Positions 25,950-35,596 of a DNA stretch of 64,000 bases are shown one piece after another. This DNA comes from Pseudomonas sp. MYb327 (GTDB taxonomy: Bacteria > Pseudomonadota > Gammaproteobacteria > Pseudomonadales > Pseudomonadaceae). Where the stretch lies: contig NZ_CP159258.1 in NCBI RefSeq assembly GCF_040438925.1, forward strand, positions 3,052,001 through 3,116,000, written 5' to 3'. A program made the position numbers and the translations under genes. Every line of letters starts with the position of its first letter. The stretch's first letter is position 1. The notes under the pieces are model-generated. The model saw nothing but the letters and a program-made list of their open reading frames with translations, was not told the origin of the DNA and made no database searches.

Positions 25950-27245
25950 ATGAAGACTCTACCCGCGCCTCTGCTCGCCAAAATTTCCTGGCGGTTGCTC
26001 CCGTTTCTCCTGCTGATGTACATCATGGCCTTCCTCGACCGCGCCAACGTCGGGTTCGCCAAGCAAGCTTTTCAAGCCGATACGAATATCAGTGACGCCG
26101 CGTTCGCCTTCGGCGCCGGGGTGTTCTTCGTTGGTTATGCGCTGCTCGAAGTGCCGAGCAACCTGATCTTGCACCGCGTCGGCGCCCGTCTGTGGATGTG
26201 CCGGATCATGGTCACCTGGGGCCTGGTCTCCGCGGCCATGGTCTTCGCCCACACCGAAACCAGCTTCTACGTCCTGCGCTTTCTGCTGGGCGTGGCGGAA
26301 GCCGGTTTCTTCCCCGGCGTGATCCTCTACCTCACCTACTGGTTTCCCAGCGCCGTACGCGGCAAAGCCATGGGTTTCTTCTACTTCGGTGCGCCGCTGG
26401 CGTTCATCTTCGGTAGCCCGTTGTCCGGTTTGCTCCTGGAACTGGACGGCTTTGCCGGTTTCCACGGCTGGCAGTGGCTGTTCGCCGTCGAAGGCTTGAT
26501 GGCCACGGCAGTGGGCATCTGGGCTTACTTTTACCTGGACAATCGCCCGGCGGACGCCAAGTGGCTGACCGCCGAAGAACGCCAGCAAGTGCAAACGCTG
26601 CTCGATCAGGAAGACAGCCACAAACAGAACCACGGCCGCAGCCTGCTCAATGTGATCTGCCAACCCTCCGTGCTCTACCTGTGCCTGATCTACCTGCTGA
26701 TCCAGGCCAGCGTCTACGGCGTGGTGTTCTACTTGCCGACCCAGGTCGGCGGGTTGCTGGGCACCAAGGTTGGGCTGATGGTCGGGCTGGTGACGGCGAT
26801 CCCGTGGATTTGCGCATTGGTAGCGGCTTATCTGATTCCCGGTTACAGCGACCGCACTGGCGAACGCCGCCGCACCGCGTGCCTGACCTTGTTGATGGCA
26901 GCGGCTGGCATCGCCTGTTCGGTGACGTTCAGCAGCCCATTCCTCGGCATCGTCGCGCTGTGCTTCGCCGCATCCGGCTTCATCGCTGTGCAGCCGGTGT
27001 TCTGGACCTTCCCTTCCAGCTACCTCGCCGGCAGCGCCGCCGCAGCGGGCATCGCCCTGATCAACTCGTTCGGCGCCCTTGGCGGCTTCATCGCCCCGGT
27101 GCTGAAGAACTGGGCCGAAGGCGCCTTCCATTCCCCGGCAGCAGGCTTGTACGTGCTTGCCGCTACCACCGTCATCGCCGCGTTGCTGGTACTGGGCGTC
27201 CGCGCGCCCGGCCATAAAGCTTCGAACAAACCGGCCACCGTTTAA
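25950..27245 (+). CDS. rhmT: MFS transporter, probable L-rhamnonate importer
   Basis: 431 residues with 12 predicted membrane helices and the ACS-family opening [23 protein letters not shown]. The order with rhmD and rhmA matches the E. coli rhm genes. The ATG at 25950 follows AAAGGAAA; an in-frame ATG at 25926 has no ribosome site. The substrate is inferred from context. Confidence 0.85.
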   Translation: MKTLPAPLLAKISWRLLPFLLLMYIMAFLDRANVGFAKQAFQADTNISDAAFAFGAGVFFVGYALLEVPSNLILHRVGARLWMCRIMVTWGLVSAAMVFAHTETSFYVLRFLLGVAEAGFFPGVILYLTYWFPSAVRGKAMGFFYFGAPLAFIFGSPLSGLLLELDGFAGFHGWQWLFAVEGLMATAVGIWAYFYLDNRPADAKWLTAEERQQVQTLLDQEDSHKQNHGRSLLNVICQPSVLYLCLIYLLIQASVYGVVFYLPTQVGGLLGTKVGLMVGLVTAIPWICALVAAYLIPGYSDRTGERRRTACLTLLMAAAGIACSVTFSSPFLGIVALCFAASGFIAVQPVFWTFPSSYLAGSAAAAGIALINSFGALGGFIAPVLKNWAEGAFHSPAAGLYVLAATTVIAALLVLGVRAPGHKASNKPATV

Positions 27246-27261
27246 ACTTAGGAGTCAGACC

Positions 27262-28446
27262 ATGGGCATTCCAACCATTAAGCACGTCCGCGCCTTCACC
27301 CTGCGAGGCGGCGGCGCGGATTATCACGATCAGGCGGACGGCCACTGGATCGACGATCACATTGCCACGCCAATGAGCAAATACCCGGAGTACCGCCAGA
27401 GCCGCCGCACCTTCGGCATCAACGTACTCGGCACGCTCGTGGTGGAGATCGAGGCCAGCGACGGCACCGTCGGTTTTGCCGTGACCACCGGTGGCGAGCC
27501 GGCTGCCTACATCGTCGAGAAACACCTGGCGCGATTCCTTGAAGGCGCCCGCGTCACCGACATCGAGAAAATCTGGGATCAGATGTATCAGTCGACCCTG
27601 TATTACGGCCGCAAAGGCATCGTGATCAACACCATTTCCGGCGTCGACCTGGCGTTGTGGGACTTGCTCGGCAAGATCCGCCAGGAACCTGTGCACCAAT
27701 TGCTCGGCGGTGCGGTGCGCGACGAATTGCAGTTCTACGCCACCGGCGCCCGCCCGGACCTGGCGCAGAAAATGGGTTTCATCGGCGGCAAGATGCCGCT
27801 GCACCACGGCCCGGCCGAAGGTGAAGAAGGCTTGCGCAAGAACCTCGAAGAACTGGCGACCATGCGTGAGCGGGTCGGCCCGGACTTCTGGCTGATGCTC
27901 GATTGCTGGATGAGCCTGGACCTCAACTACGCCACCAAACTGGCGGTTGGCGCCCACGAACACGGCTTGAAATGGATTGAGGAAGCACTGCCGCCTGACG
28001 ATTACTGGGGCTACGCGGCCCTGCGCAACAACGTGCCAAAAGGCATGCTGGTGACCACCGGCGAACACGAAGCCACGCGCTGGGGTTTCCGCATGCTGCT
28101 GGAGATGGGCTGCTGCGACATCATCCAGCCGGACGTCGGCTGGTGCGGCGGCCTCACCGAACTGGTGAAAATCTCGGCCCTGGCCGACGCCCACAACGCG
28201 TTGGTCATTCCCCACGGCTCGTCGGTCTACAGCTATCACTTCGTCGCCACCCGGCATAACAGCCCATTCGCCGAGTTCCTGATGATGGCACCCAAGGCCG
28301 ACGAAGTGGTGCCGATGTTCCACCCGCAATTACTTGGCGAGCCTGTGCCGGTGAATGGCCGCATGCGTCTGTCGGAACTTGATCAGCCCGGCTTCGGCGT
28401 GACCCTCAACCCGGAATGCCAACTGCACCGTCCGTATAGCCGCTGA
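27262..28446 (+). CDS. rhmD: L-rhamnonate dehydratase
   Basis: 394-residue enolase-superfamily enzyme that converts L-rhamnonate to 2-keto-3-deoxy-L-rhamnonate. It has the RhmD-specific HWIDDH N-terminal motif, the metal ligands in LMLDCW and IEEALPP, GEH and the catalytic PHGSS histidine. The whole chain aligns with the E. coli protein as I remember it. AGGAG precedes the ATG, 16 bases after rhmT. Confidence 0.93.
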   Translation: MGIPTIKHVRAFTLRGGGADYHDQADGHWIDDHIATPMSKYPEYRQSRRTFGINVLGTLVVEIEASDGTVGFAVTTGGEPAAYIVEKHLARFLEGARVTDIEKIWDQMYQSTLYYGRKGIVINTISGVDLALWDLLGKIRQEPVHQLLGGAVRDELQFYATGARPDLAQKMGFIGGKMPLHHGPAEGEEGLRKNLEELATMRERVGPDFWLMLDCWMSLDLNYATKLAVGAHEHGLKWIEEALPPDDYWGYAALRNNVPKGMLVTTGEHEATRWGFRMLLEMGCCDIIQPDVGWCGGLTELVKISALADAHNALVIPHGSSVYSYHFVATRHNSPFAEFLMMAPKADEVVPMFHPQLLGEPVPVNGRMRLSELDQPGFGVTLNPECQLHRPYSR

Positions 28447-28460
28447 GAAAGGAATTCGTG

Positions 28461-29261
28461 ATGAACATGCCGCACAACGCTTTCAAAGCCGCACTGAAAC
28501 AATCGGCGCCCCAATACGGAATCTGGGCCGGGTTCGCCACTGGCTACGCCGCCGAAATCGTCGCAACCACCGGTTACGACTGGATGCTGATCGACGGTGA
28601 ACACGCACCGAACACCGTGCCCGGCGTACTCGCGCAGTTGCAGGCCGTGGCGCCCTATTCCACCGCACCAGTGGTGCGCGCGGTGACCGGTGACGCCAAT
28701 CTGATCAAGCAACTGCTGGATATCGGTGCGCAGACACTAATGATCCCAATGGTCGAAACCGCCGAACAAGCGGCGGCGCTGGTTCGCGCCATGCGTTATC
28801 CGCCCCACGGCATTCGCGGCGTGGGCGGCGGCTTGACCCGTGCCACGCGCTGGGACGGTGTGCCCGACTACCTCAATACCGCCCATGAACAACTGTGCTT
28901 GATCGTGCAGGTGGAGTCGCGCATCGGCGTGGAAAACGTCGAGGCGATTGCCGCCGTCGAAGGCGTGGATGCGGTGTTTATCGGGCCAGCGGATTTGTCG
29001 ATTGGCTTGGGCCATGCCGGCAATCCCGGTCATCCGGAGGTTCAGGAACGGATTCAACACGCCGTCAACGCCACACTGGCGGCTGGCAAGGCCTGCGGCA
29101 TCCTCGCACCGAACGAAGAAGACGCGCGCCGCTATCAGAGTTGGGGTTGTCAGTTCATCGCGGTGGCCATCGACATCAGCCTGCTGCGCCACAGCGCCAT
29201 GGCCACCCTCGCCCGCTACCGCACACCGGCCACCGAACAAGCGCCGTCACGCACTTATTGA
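28461..29261 (+). CDS. rhmA: 2-keto-3-deoxy-L-rhamnonate aldolase
   Basis: 266-residue class II aldolase of the HpcH/HpaI family. It splits 2-keto-3-deoxy-L-rhamnonate into pyruvate and L-lactaldehyde. Motifs are YDWMLIDGEHAPN, LIPMVETAEQA, RGVGG and FIGPADLS. The neighbouring rhmD favours RhmA over the related GarL or HpaI. The ATG at 28461 follows AAAGGAATTCGTG, 14 bases after rhmD. Confidence 0.9.
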   Translation: MNMPHNAFKAALKQSAPQYGIWAGFATGYAAEIVATTGYDWMLIDGEHAPNTVPGVLAQLQAVAPYSTAPVVRAVTGDANLIKQLLDIGAQTLMIPMVETAEQAAALVRAMRYPPHGIRGVGGGLTRATRWDGVPDYLNTAHEQLCLIVQVESRIGVENVEAIAAVEGVDAVFIGPADLSIGLGHAGNPGHPEVQERIQHAVNATLAAGKACGILAPNEEDARRYQSWGCQFIAVAIDISLLRHSAMATLARYRTPATEQAPSRTY

Positions 29262-29280
29262 TCTGCCAAGGAGTCGTCCC

Positions 29281-30714
29281 ATGTCGTCCGTGCCTGTTTA
29301 CGAAAACTTCATCAACGGCCAGTTCGTGGCCAGCGCTGCCCATCTCGACGTGATCAACCCGGCCACCGGCGCCGTGCTGTCGAAAGTCCCGGCCTCGACC
29401 GCCGACGACGTCGAACGCGCCCTCTCTGCTGCCCGAGCGGCGCAGAAAGATTGGGCACGCAAGCCGGCGAATGATCGCGCCGGCTACTTGCGCAGGATCG
29501 CCGCCAAGCTGCGGGAAAACGTGCCACACCTGGCGCGGACCATTACGCTGGAGCAAGGCAAGATCAGCGGTCTGGCGGAAGTCGAAGTCAATTTCACCGC
29601 CGACTACCTCGACTACATGGCCGAGTGGGCGCGGCGCATCGAAGGCGAGATCATCACCAGCGACCGCCAGAATGAAAACATCTTCCTGTTCCGCAAACCG
29701 CTGGGCGTGGTGGCCGGGATCTTGCCGTGGAATTTCCCGTTTTTCCTGATCGCTCGCAAGATGGCCCCGGCGCTGCTGACCGGCAACACCATCGTGATCA
29801 AGCCCAGCGAAGAAACCCCGAACAACTGCTTCGAATTCGCTAGATTGGTCGCCGAAACCGATCTGCCGCCCGGCGTGTTCAACGTGGTTTGCGGTGACGG
29901 TCGGGTCGGCGCGGCGCTGAGCGCGCACAAGGGCGTGGACATGATCAGCTTCACCGGCAGCGTCGATACCGGCTCGCGAATCATGGCTGCCGCCGCACCG
30001 AATATCACCAAGCTCAATCTGGAACTGGGCGGCAAGGCCCCGGCCATTGTGCTGGCGGATGCCGATCTGGATCTGGCGGTAAAAGCCATTCGCGATTCGC
30101 GGATCATCAACAGCGGCCAGGTGTGCAATTGCGCCGAGCGGGTGTACGTCGAGCGCAAAGTCGCCGATCAGTTCATCGAGCGTATCGCTGCGGCGATGAA
30201 TGCGACTCGCTATGGAGACCCGATTGCCCAGCCGGATATCGAGATGGGCCCGCTGATCAACCGCCAAGGCCTGGACAGCGTCAACAGCAAAGTCCGCACG
30301 GCGTTAAGCCAGGGGGCGAGTTTGATCAGTGGCGGCCACATCGCCGATCTACCCAATGGCTTCCACTTCCAGCCCACCGTGCTGGCCGGCTGCCGTGCCG
30401 ACATGGAAATCATGCGCGAAGAAATTTTCGGCCCGGTGCTGCCGATTCAGATCATCGATGACCTCGACGAAGCGATCGCCCTGGCCAACGACTGCGAATA
30501 CGGCCTGACCTCGTCGATTTATACCCGCGACCTGAGCAAAACCCTGCACGCCATGCGCGAGCTGGATTTTGGCGAAACCTACGTCAACCGTGAGAACTTC
30601 GAGGCCATGCAGGGCTTCCATGCCGGGGTGCGCAAATCCGGGATCGGAGGTGCGGATGGCAAGCATGGGTTGTATGAGTACACCCATACGCATGCGGTGT
30701 ACTTGCAGGGCTGA
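29281..30714 (+). CDS. aldA: Lactaldehyde dehydrogenase
   Basis: 477-residue NAD-dependent aldehyde dehydrogenase. The active-site cysteine is in NSGQVCNCAERV; the glutamate is in LELGGKAP. It would oxidise the L-lactaldehyde made by RhmA to L-lactate, closing the pathway. It lies 19 bases after rhmA with AAGGAG upstream. A REP element rather than a terminator follows it. Confidence 0.92.
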   Translation: MSSVPVYENFINGQFVASAAHLDVINPATGAVLSKVPASTADDVERALSAARAAQKDWARKPANDRAGYLRRIAAKLRENVPHLARTITLEQGKISGLAEVEVNFTADYLDYMAEWARRIEGEIITSDRQNENIFLFRKPLGVVAGILPWNFPFFLIARKMAPALLTGNTIVIKPSEETPNNCFEFARLVAETDLPPGVFNVVCGDGRVGAALSAHKGVDMISFTGSVDTGSRIMAAAAPNITKLNLELGGKAPAIVLADADLDLAVKAIRDSRIINSGQVCNCAERVYVERKVADQFIERIAAAMNATRYGDPIAQPDIEMGPLINRQGLDSVNSKVRTALSQGASLISGGHIADLPNGFHFQPTVLAGCRADMEIMREEIFGPVLPIQIIDDLDEAIALANDCEYGLTSSIYTRDLSKTLHAMRELDFGETYVNRENFEAMQGFHAGVRKSGIGGADGKHGLYEYTHTHAVYLQG

Positions 30715-30749
30715 GCCTTGACACAGTACTTGGGCTCTACCAGAACCCT

Positions 30750-30835
30750 GTAGGAGCAAGCTTGCTCGCGATGGCGCCAGGTCAGTCACGCAAATACCGA
30801 ATCTGACGACGCTATCGCGAGCAAGCTCGCTCCAC
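30750..30835. repeat. REP element pair
   Basis: Two inverted copies: TAGGAGCAAGCTTGCTCGCG with ATGGCG, and the mirror GCTATCGCGAGCAAGCTCGC with TCCA, separated by about 33 bases. It lies between convergent aldA and the TonB receptor. Confidence 0.85.
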
Positions 30836-30853
30836 AATTGGATTGAGTAGAAA

Positions 30854-33277
30854 CTAGAAATCCACCGTCGCCGACAGCAAGTACGTCCGCGGCGTCGCCA
30901 GCGTCAACCCAGGCTCGCTGTCATCCGAAGCCCCGGCCGAACTCCAGTAACGCTTATCCGCGACGTTCTCGACATTGCCACGCAGGGTGACGGTCGTTTC
31001 ATCGACCCTGAACGCATAGCGTGCGCCCACGTCGAAGCGTTCCCACGAGTCAATTTCCTTGTTGTTGGATTGATCCAGATATTGCGAGCTGGAATAAAGC
31101 CCGCGACTGGTCAGGGTCAGGCCCTGTACGGTCGGCACATCCCACTCGGCGCCGAGGTTGACGTTGTATTTCGGCGTGGCCGGCGCGCGGTTGCCGTCAA
31201 AGGTGCCATTGGTGGTATTGGTCAACTCGCTGTCGATGTACATCACCCCACCGAGCAGGCGGAAGCCCTTGATCGGCTCGCCGAACACACTCACTTCCAT
31301 TCCATCATTCTGGCGTTTGCCGTTCGGGCCGAAAACGCGCGTGATGGCATTGGTCTCGTAGGCTGGCTGCTTGATCCGGAATACGGCGGCGGTGACGGCG
31401 AACGCACCGGCGTCATACTTGGCGCCGACCTCAACCTGACGGCTGATGAACGGCGCAAAGATCTCGTCCTCGTTCACCGAGGTCGAAGGCGCGATCTTGC
31501 CCTGGCTCAGGCCTTCCATGTAGTTGGCGTACAGCGACAACTTGTCGGTCGCCTTGAACAGGATGCCGCCCGACGGCGAGAATTTTTCTTCGTCGTAGGC
31601 AGTTTCGCCTTTGACGTCATCGGACCAGTCGTCGACCTGGACCCGCTGCCAACGGCCACCGAGGGTCAGCAACAAGCGGTCATCGAAAAAACCGAGGGTG
31701 TCGGATAACGCCACGCTGCTGAAGCGGTTCTCGGTGTAAACCTCGGGATCTTGTCGCGTAGGCCGTACAGGCTTCGGCGTTTCCACCGGGTCGTAGAGGT
31801 TGCTGGGCGCTGCGGCATAGCGAGCGCCGCCGTTTTCGAAGTCCATGTAGAAATAGCTGGCGGCCAGGTTGACCTGATGGCTCACCGGGCCAGTGTGAAA
31901 CCAATTGCGCACTCCCGCCGTGGCTGTGCGGACATTTTCGTCGCGGGTAAAGTCACGCGGCAGAACGCTGAAATCGCCTGCGTCGTTGGTAACCGCCACG
32001 GCGTGCCGGAGGAAGTCATGGTTGCTTTTGCGTGCGCCTACACCGCCGTACAACATGACCGAATCGCTGACATCGAATTCACCACTCACCGTGCCGAACG
32101 TATCGTTGGTACTCGCCTGGCTCCAGGGTTGCGCGTAGTTGTGGCGCACGTCACCGGCATGCGGCACCTGCGCATTGGCGCCCACCTGCACACGCTCCTG
32201 CGGCGCGTCGGTATCGCGTTCGGTGCGGCCGATATCGGTCGAGAGCCGCAGGCGTTCACCGCGAAAATCCAGGCCGAGCACGGCCATTTCGCGGTCGACA
32301 TTCTGGTGATCCCAATCGGTGTCGCCGGACTGTTTGACGCCGTTGAAACGAATACCAAACTGGTTGCCTTCACCAAAGCGCCGGCCCACATCCACGGCAC
32401 CACCGACCTGACTGTCGGACGCGTAACTTCCGGTAAACGATGTGATGGGTTGGTCGGTGGCGCGCTTGGGCACCACGTTGATGCCGCCACCCACGCTGCC
32501 GCGCGGCGAGATGCCGTTGATGAGTTGACTCGGACCTTTGAGGATGTCGACGCGGTCGGCCATTTCCATGTCGATCGTATAGGTCGGCAGGACGCCGTAC
32601 AGACCGTTGTAGGAAACATCGCTGTTGAACAGGCTGAGCCCGCGAATGGTGAACTGCTCATAACGCCCGCCTGCCGGGTTGGTGGCGCGAACCGAGGGAT
32701 CGCTGGCGATCAAATCACCCAAGGTTCGCGCTTGCAGGTTCTCGATCGCTTCGCTGGTGTAGGTGGTCATGCTGAACGGCGTTTCCATGAAGTCGTTCGA
32801 GCCCAGCAAGCCTTGCGAGCCACGGCGCGCGACCTGGCCGCCAGCATACGGATCGCCGTCCACCGATGCCGTGGCAGCGACAATCGAGGTGGCGCCCAGT
32901 TGCAGGCTGCTGCCGGTTGGTGCGGGAGTCAGGATGTAGGCCTGTTCCCCCACCGCCTGCAATTGCAGACCGGAATTTTGCAGCAATCGGGCAAAGCCCT
33001 CTTCCACGCCATACTCACCCGACAGCCCGGCGCTGTTGCGACCGCTGACCAGCGCCGGGTCCACCGACAGGTTGACGCCGGCCAGACCGGCAAACCGCGT
33101 CAGCGCATCGCTCAGACTTCCGGCGGGCACTTGATAGCTGCGGCGGGCGCTGTCTTCGGCGTAACTCTCGGCAATGAAAAACGGGCTGGCACTCAGGCTC
33201 AACAACAGGCTCAAGTGCAACAGCGGACGCAGGCCGGAAAAAGCCGGACGCGGACAGCAGGTCGTTACTGCGGGCAT
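30854..33277 (-). CDS. TonB-dependent outer-membrane transducer, siderophore type
   Basis: 807 residues. After the signal peptide comes an STN signalling domain (RSYQVPAGSLSDALTRFAGL, about residues 45-120). The plug (around 155-270, SEAIENLQARTLGDLIASDP) and a 22-strand barrel ending in F (LLSATVDF) follow. The STN domain marks receptors that signal to a FecR anti-sigma factor, which is encoded next door. It probably takes up a ferric xenosiderophore; which one cannot be told. It lies 65 bases after fecR. Confidence 0.93.
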   Translation of the reverse strand: MPAVTTCCPRPAFSGLRPLLHLSLLLSLSASPFFIAESYAEDSARRSYQVPAGSLSDALTRFAGLAGVNLSVDPALVSGRNSAGLSGEYGVEEGFARLLQNSGLQLQAVGEQAYILTPAPTGSSLQLGATSIVAATASVDGDPYAGGQVARRGSQGLLGSNDFMETPFSMTTYTSEAIENLQARTLGDLIASDPSVRATNPAGGRYEQFTIRGLSLFNSDVSYNGLYGVLPTYTIDMEMADRVDILKGPSQLINGISPRGSVGGGINVVPKRATDQPITSFTGSYASDSQVGGAVDVGRRFGEGNQFGIRFNGVKQSGDTDWDHQNVDREMAVLGLDFRGERLRLSTDIGRTERDTDAPQERVQVGANAQVPHAGDVRHNYAQPWSQASTNDTFGTVSGEFDVSDSVMLYGGVGARKSNHDFLRHAVAVTNDAGDFSVLPRDFTRDENVRTATAGVRNWFHTGPVSHQVNLAASYFYMDFENGGARYAAAPSNLYDPVETPKPVRPTRQDPEVYTENRFSSVALSDTLGFFDDRLLLTLGGRWQRVQVDDWSDDVKGETAYDEEKFSPSGGILFKATDKLSLYANYMEGLSQGKIAPSTSVNEDEIFAPFISRQVEVGAKYDAGAFAVTAAVFRIKQPAYETNAITRVFGPNGKRQNDGMEVSVFGEPIKGFRLLGGVMYIDSELTNTTNGTFDGNRAPATPKYNVNLGAEWDVPTVQGLTLTSRGLYSSSQYLDQSNNKEIDSWERFDVGARYAFRVDETTVTLRGNVENVADKRYWSSAGASDDSEPGLTLATPRTYLLSATVDF

Positions 33278-33342
33278 TGAAGAAGCTCTCTTGTTCGTTC
33301 AGTTGCCTTGAATGACAAGCGAGCCGAAAAAGGGGACAGGCT

Positions 33343-34287
33343 TCAAACACTTTTTTTGCGCGGTTGTAGCGTCACCCAGTAACGGGTGCGCATTTGCACG
33401 TCCAGCGGCAGGCTTGCGGCGAGCAAAGAGAGGATGCGGTCGGTGTCGTCGAGACGAAAACTGCCGGTGACGCGCAGGTTTTCAAGCTCCGGCACCCAGC
33501 GCAGGACACCCGGTCGATAGGTGTCGAGCTCGCGCAGGAAATCCCCCAGCGGCTGGTTGTTCGCCATCAGCACGCCTTCGCGCCAACCGGGTTGCAGCAC
33601 ATCAAAGGCTTGCACTGGTCCGACGCCTGCCGCTTGCAGGTTGACCTGCTGGCCGGCGCGCAACGTCAGCGCGGCACCCTGCAACGGTTGCAACTGCACG
33701 GCGCCATTGAACACCGATACCCGGCAAGTGCGGGCATTCTGGCGGACACAGACTTCACTTTGACTGACGATGACCTGACCAAACCGGGTTTGAATCGTCA
33801 ACGGCGCAGCGCCCGGTACTTTCAGCGACATTTCGCCTTCGACCAACTTCACATGATGATTCGGCAAATCCACATCAACGGCGCTGGCGGTATTGAGTTG
33901 CAGGGAACTGCCGTCGGCCAGTTGCACTTTTTTGCGCTCGCCGGTGGCAGTGTGCAAATCGGCACGCCAGACATCCAGCGGCAGTTGGCGGCTGATCAGC
34001 CACGCCGCTGGCACCAACGCCACGGCACCCAAGGCACGCTTGAGCACAATGCGTCGCGCTGGATCGGGACGGTCGAGACTGCTCAACGCCAGCGCTGAAG
34101 GCAGGTCGGCGAATCGCTGGCGCAAGGCTTGCGCCCTCTGCCAGGCCTGCTCGTGACTGGCCGAGGTTTCACGCCAGCGTTGCAGGTTCGCTCGGTCCTG
34201 CTCGGTGGCGCCACCGGACTCGAGCAACGCCAGCCACTGCGCCGCCGCGCGGACGGCTTGACGGGCATCGGGCGCCGAACTGTTCAC
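33343..34287 (-). CDS. FecR-family transmembrane sigma regulator
   Basis: 314 residues. The N-terminal DUF4880-like part has AAAQWLALLESGGATEQDRANLQRW; one membrane span follows at VALVPAAWLIS. The periplasmic FecR domain then has ATGERKKVQLADGSSLQLNTAS. It relays the signal from the receptor's STN domain to the sigma factor. I chose the GTG at 34287, which overlaps the sigma stop by four bases (GTGA), over the ORF start at 34305. Confidence 0.88.
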   Translation of the reverse strand: MNSSAPDARQAVRAAAQWLALLESGGATEQDRANLQRWRETSASHEQAWQRAQALRQRFADLPSALALSSLDRPDPARRIVLKRALGAVALVPAAWLISRQLPLDVWRADLHTATGERKKVQLADGSSLQLNTASAVDVDLPNHHVKLVEGEMSLKVPGAAPLTIQTRFGQVIVSQSEVCVRQNARTCRVSVFNGAVQLQPLQGAALTLRAGQQVNLQAAGVGPVQAFDVLQPGWREGVLMANNQPLGDFLRELDTYRPGVLRWVPELENLRVTGSFRLDDTDRILSLLAASLPLDVQMRTRYWVTLQPRKKSV

Positions 34288-34793
34288 AATTCCACCAACA
34301 GGCAATGTTCGTAGGCTTGTGCCATGTAGCGTTTGATCGTGCGATCAGAGACTTGCAGACGCTCGGCGATTTGCTGGTAGTTCAAGCCTTCGAGCTGACT
34401 CCACAGAAATGCACGCCGTACCGCCGTAGGTAATCCGTCGAGCAATTCGTCGAGGGCTTGCAGGGTTTCCAGCAAAATCCAGCGTTGCTCGGGGGACGGC
34501 ACGCAGTCTTCAGGCAGCGATGCGAGGGCGCTGAGATACGCCTGCTCCAGGCTGCGACGCTGGTAGAAATTGCTCAGCAGACGCTTGCCCACTGTCAGCA
34601 GATAAGCGCGAGGCTCGTGCAGATCGGCGATCCGTTGCGAACTGGCGAGCAACCGCAGGAACGTATCCTGGCTGAGATCGGCCGCATCGCAGGCGTTGCC
34701 CATGCGGCGCCTCAACCAGCCTTCAAGCCAGCCACGGTGATCGCGGTACAGGTCGTGAAGGGTTTGCTCCTTCGGCATCGCTGCATCACTCAT
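34284..34793 (-). CDS. FecI-like ECF sigma factor
   Basis: 169 residues. Region 2 is LYRDHRGWLEGWLRRRMGNACDAADLSQDTFLRLL and region 4 is LNYQQIAERLQVSDRTIKRYMAQA. Such factors turn on one TonB receptor gene under iron limitation. A Fur-like site lies 35 bases before the ATG, and fecR and the receptor follow, so the set is self-contained. Confidence 0.92.
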   Translation of the reverse strand: MSDAAMPKEQTLHDLYRDHRGWLEGWLRRRMGNACDAADLSQDTFLRLLASSQRIADLHEPRAYLLTVGKRLLSNFYQRRSLEQAYLSALASLPEDCVPSPEQRWILLETLQALDELLDGLPTAVRRAFLWSQLEGLNYQQIAERLQVSDRTIKRYMAQAYEHCLLVEL

Positions 34794-34827
34794 CTCAAGA
34801 AGCCCTGTGCCAAGGAGTTATCGTAAA

Positions 34828-34842
34828 TGAGAGTGATTCTAA
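34828..34842 (-). promoter_or_regulatory. Fur-like box
   Basis: On the minus strand TTAGAATCACTCTCA matches the TGAGAATCATTCTCA core in 13 of 15 bases. It is placed just before the ECF sigma gene, where Fur control is expected. Confidence 0.65.
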
Positions 34843-34941
34843 TTAATGTAGCGGCCGCGACAAGTGCTTTATGGTGCGCTGATGAAGAAAGATTGGATGT
34901 TGAGTGCGAAAGAGGAGGAAATGCCAAATTCCAGACACAAA

Positions 34942-34969
34942 AAACCCCGGTCTTTCGACCAGGGTCTTT
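34942..34969 (-). terminator. Terminator of the tRNA operon
   Basis: On the minus strand GACCCTGGTC, GAAA, GACCGGGGT, then a T run; one mismatch in the stem. Confidence 0.85.
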
Positions 34970-35042
34970 GCTATCGACTCGAAGTAGGCGCTGATGGCTT
35001 TCTTCGTAGCTCCGAGGCGTTCAGTGGGCCTCGGTGCAGATA

Positions 35043-35119
35043 TGGCGCAGCGGACGGGACTCGAACCCGCGACCCCCGGCGTGACAGGCCGGTATTCTAA
35101 CCGACTGAACTACCGCTGC
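35043..35119 (-). tRNA. tRNA-Asp(GUC), copy 2
   Basis: 77 bases with CCA, anticodon GTC in CCTGTCACG. The acceptor stem is GCAGCGG/CCGCTGC. Identical to the other copy at 35212. Confidence 0.97.
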
Positions 35120-35211
35120 GTATCGCTTTGGACTTTCGTCCAAGTAACTCGTCTGATTGAAAACTCAGTGGCTTTTCAATCTCGAACCAGATGAATCTGA
35201 CTCGGAAAATA

Positions 35212-35288
35212 TGGCGCAGCGGACGGGACTCGAACCCGCGACCCCCGGCGTGACAGGCCGGTATTCTAACCGACTGAACTACCGCTGC
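35212..35288 (-). tRNA. tRNA-Asp(GUC), copy 1
   Basis: 77 bases, same sequence as the copy at 35043, which lies 92 bases further along the transcript. The high identity invites unequal crossover between them. Confidence 0.97.
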
Positions 35289-35341
35289 GCGTCGGTGGAG
35301 GCATTTCAGCCTACCTCTTGCTTTCGCAAGTATCTCGGGAG

Positions 35342-35417
35342 TGGTGGGTGATGACGGGATCGAACCGCCGACATTCTGCTTGTAAGGCAGACGCTCTCCC
35401 AGCTGAGCTAATCACCC
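35342..35417 (-). tRNA. tRNA-Val(UAC)
   Basis: 76 bases with CCA. The anticodon TAC lies in CCTTACAAG. The acceptor stem is GGGTGAT/ATCACCC. It is the first gene of the operon Val-Asp-Asp. Confidence 0.97.
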
Positions 35418-35439
35418 GTTTGCATCTCCGAGGCCGCGA

Positions 35440-35468
35440 AATTTACGCAGGTAGCGAACCTAAGTCAA
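35440..35468 (-). promoter_or_regulatory. Sigma-70 promoter of the tRNA operon
   Basis: TTGACT, 17 bases, TAAATT on the minus strand. A GC-rich TCGCGGCC discriminator follows, as expected of a stable-RNA promoter under stringent control. Confidence 0.8.
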
Positions 35469-35538
35469 TAGCAGGATTGAAGTTTTTCTGAAAAAGACAA
35501 AATCGTGTCATTCCGCATGTGCTTCGGATCTTTCAGAT

Positions 35539-35565
35539 CGCTTTCGCGAGCGGGCTCGCTCACAC
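35539..35565. repeat. Single REP-like copy, degenerate
   Basis: TCGCTTTCGCGAGCGGGCTC then GCTCACA: one arm of the REP family seen at 30750, with no clear partner. It sits just after the SDR gene. Confidence 0.5.
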
Positions 35566-35596
35566 AGTGGATCGCTGTTCTCAAGTGGGAGCTAGC

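Noticed and set aside
30750..30835. CRISPR-like repeat
   Set aside because: Only two inverted arms occur, not direct repeats with even spacers; it is a REP pair.
34994..35351. Open frames beginning MAQRTGLEPATPG and similar
   Set aside because: These are the well-known false proteins obtained by translating tRNA-Asp genes; both lie over tRNAs.
35043..35417. Possible integration site at the tRNA operon
   Set aside because: No integrase and no duplicated tRNA 3' end appear nearby, and the flanking genes are core genes.
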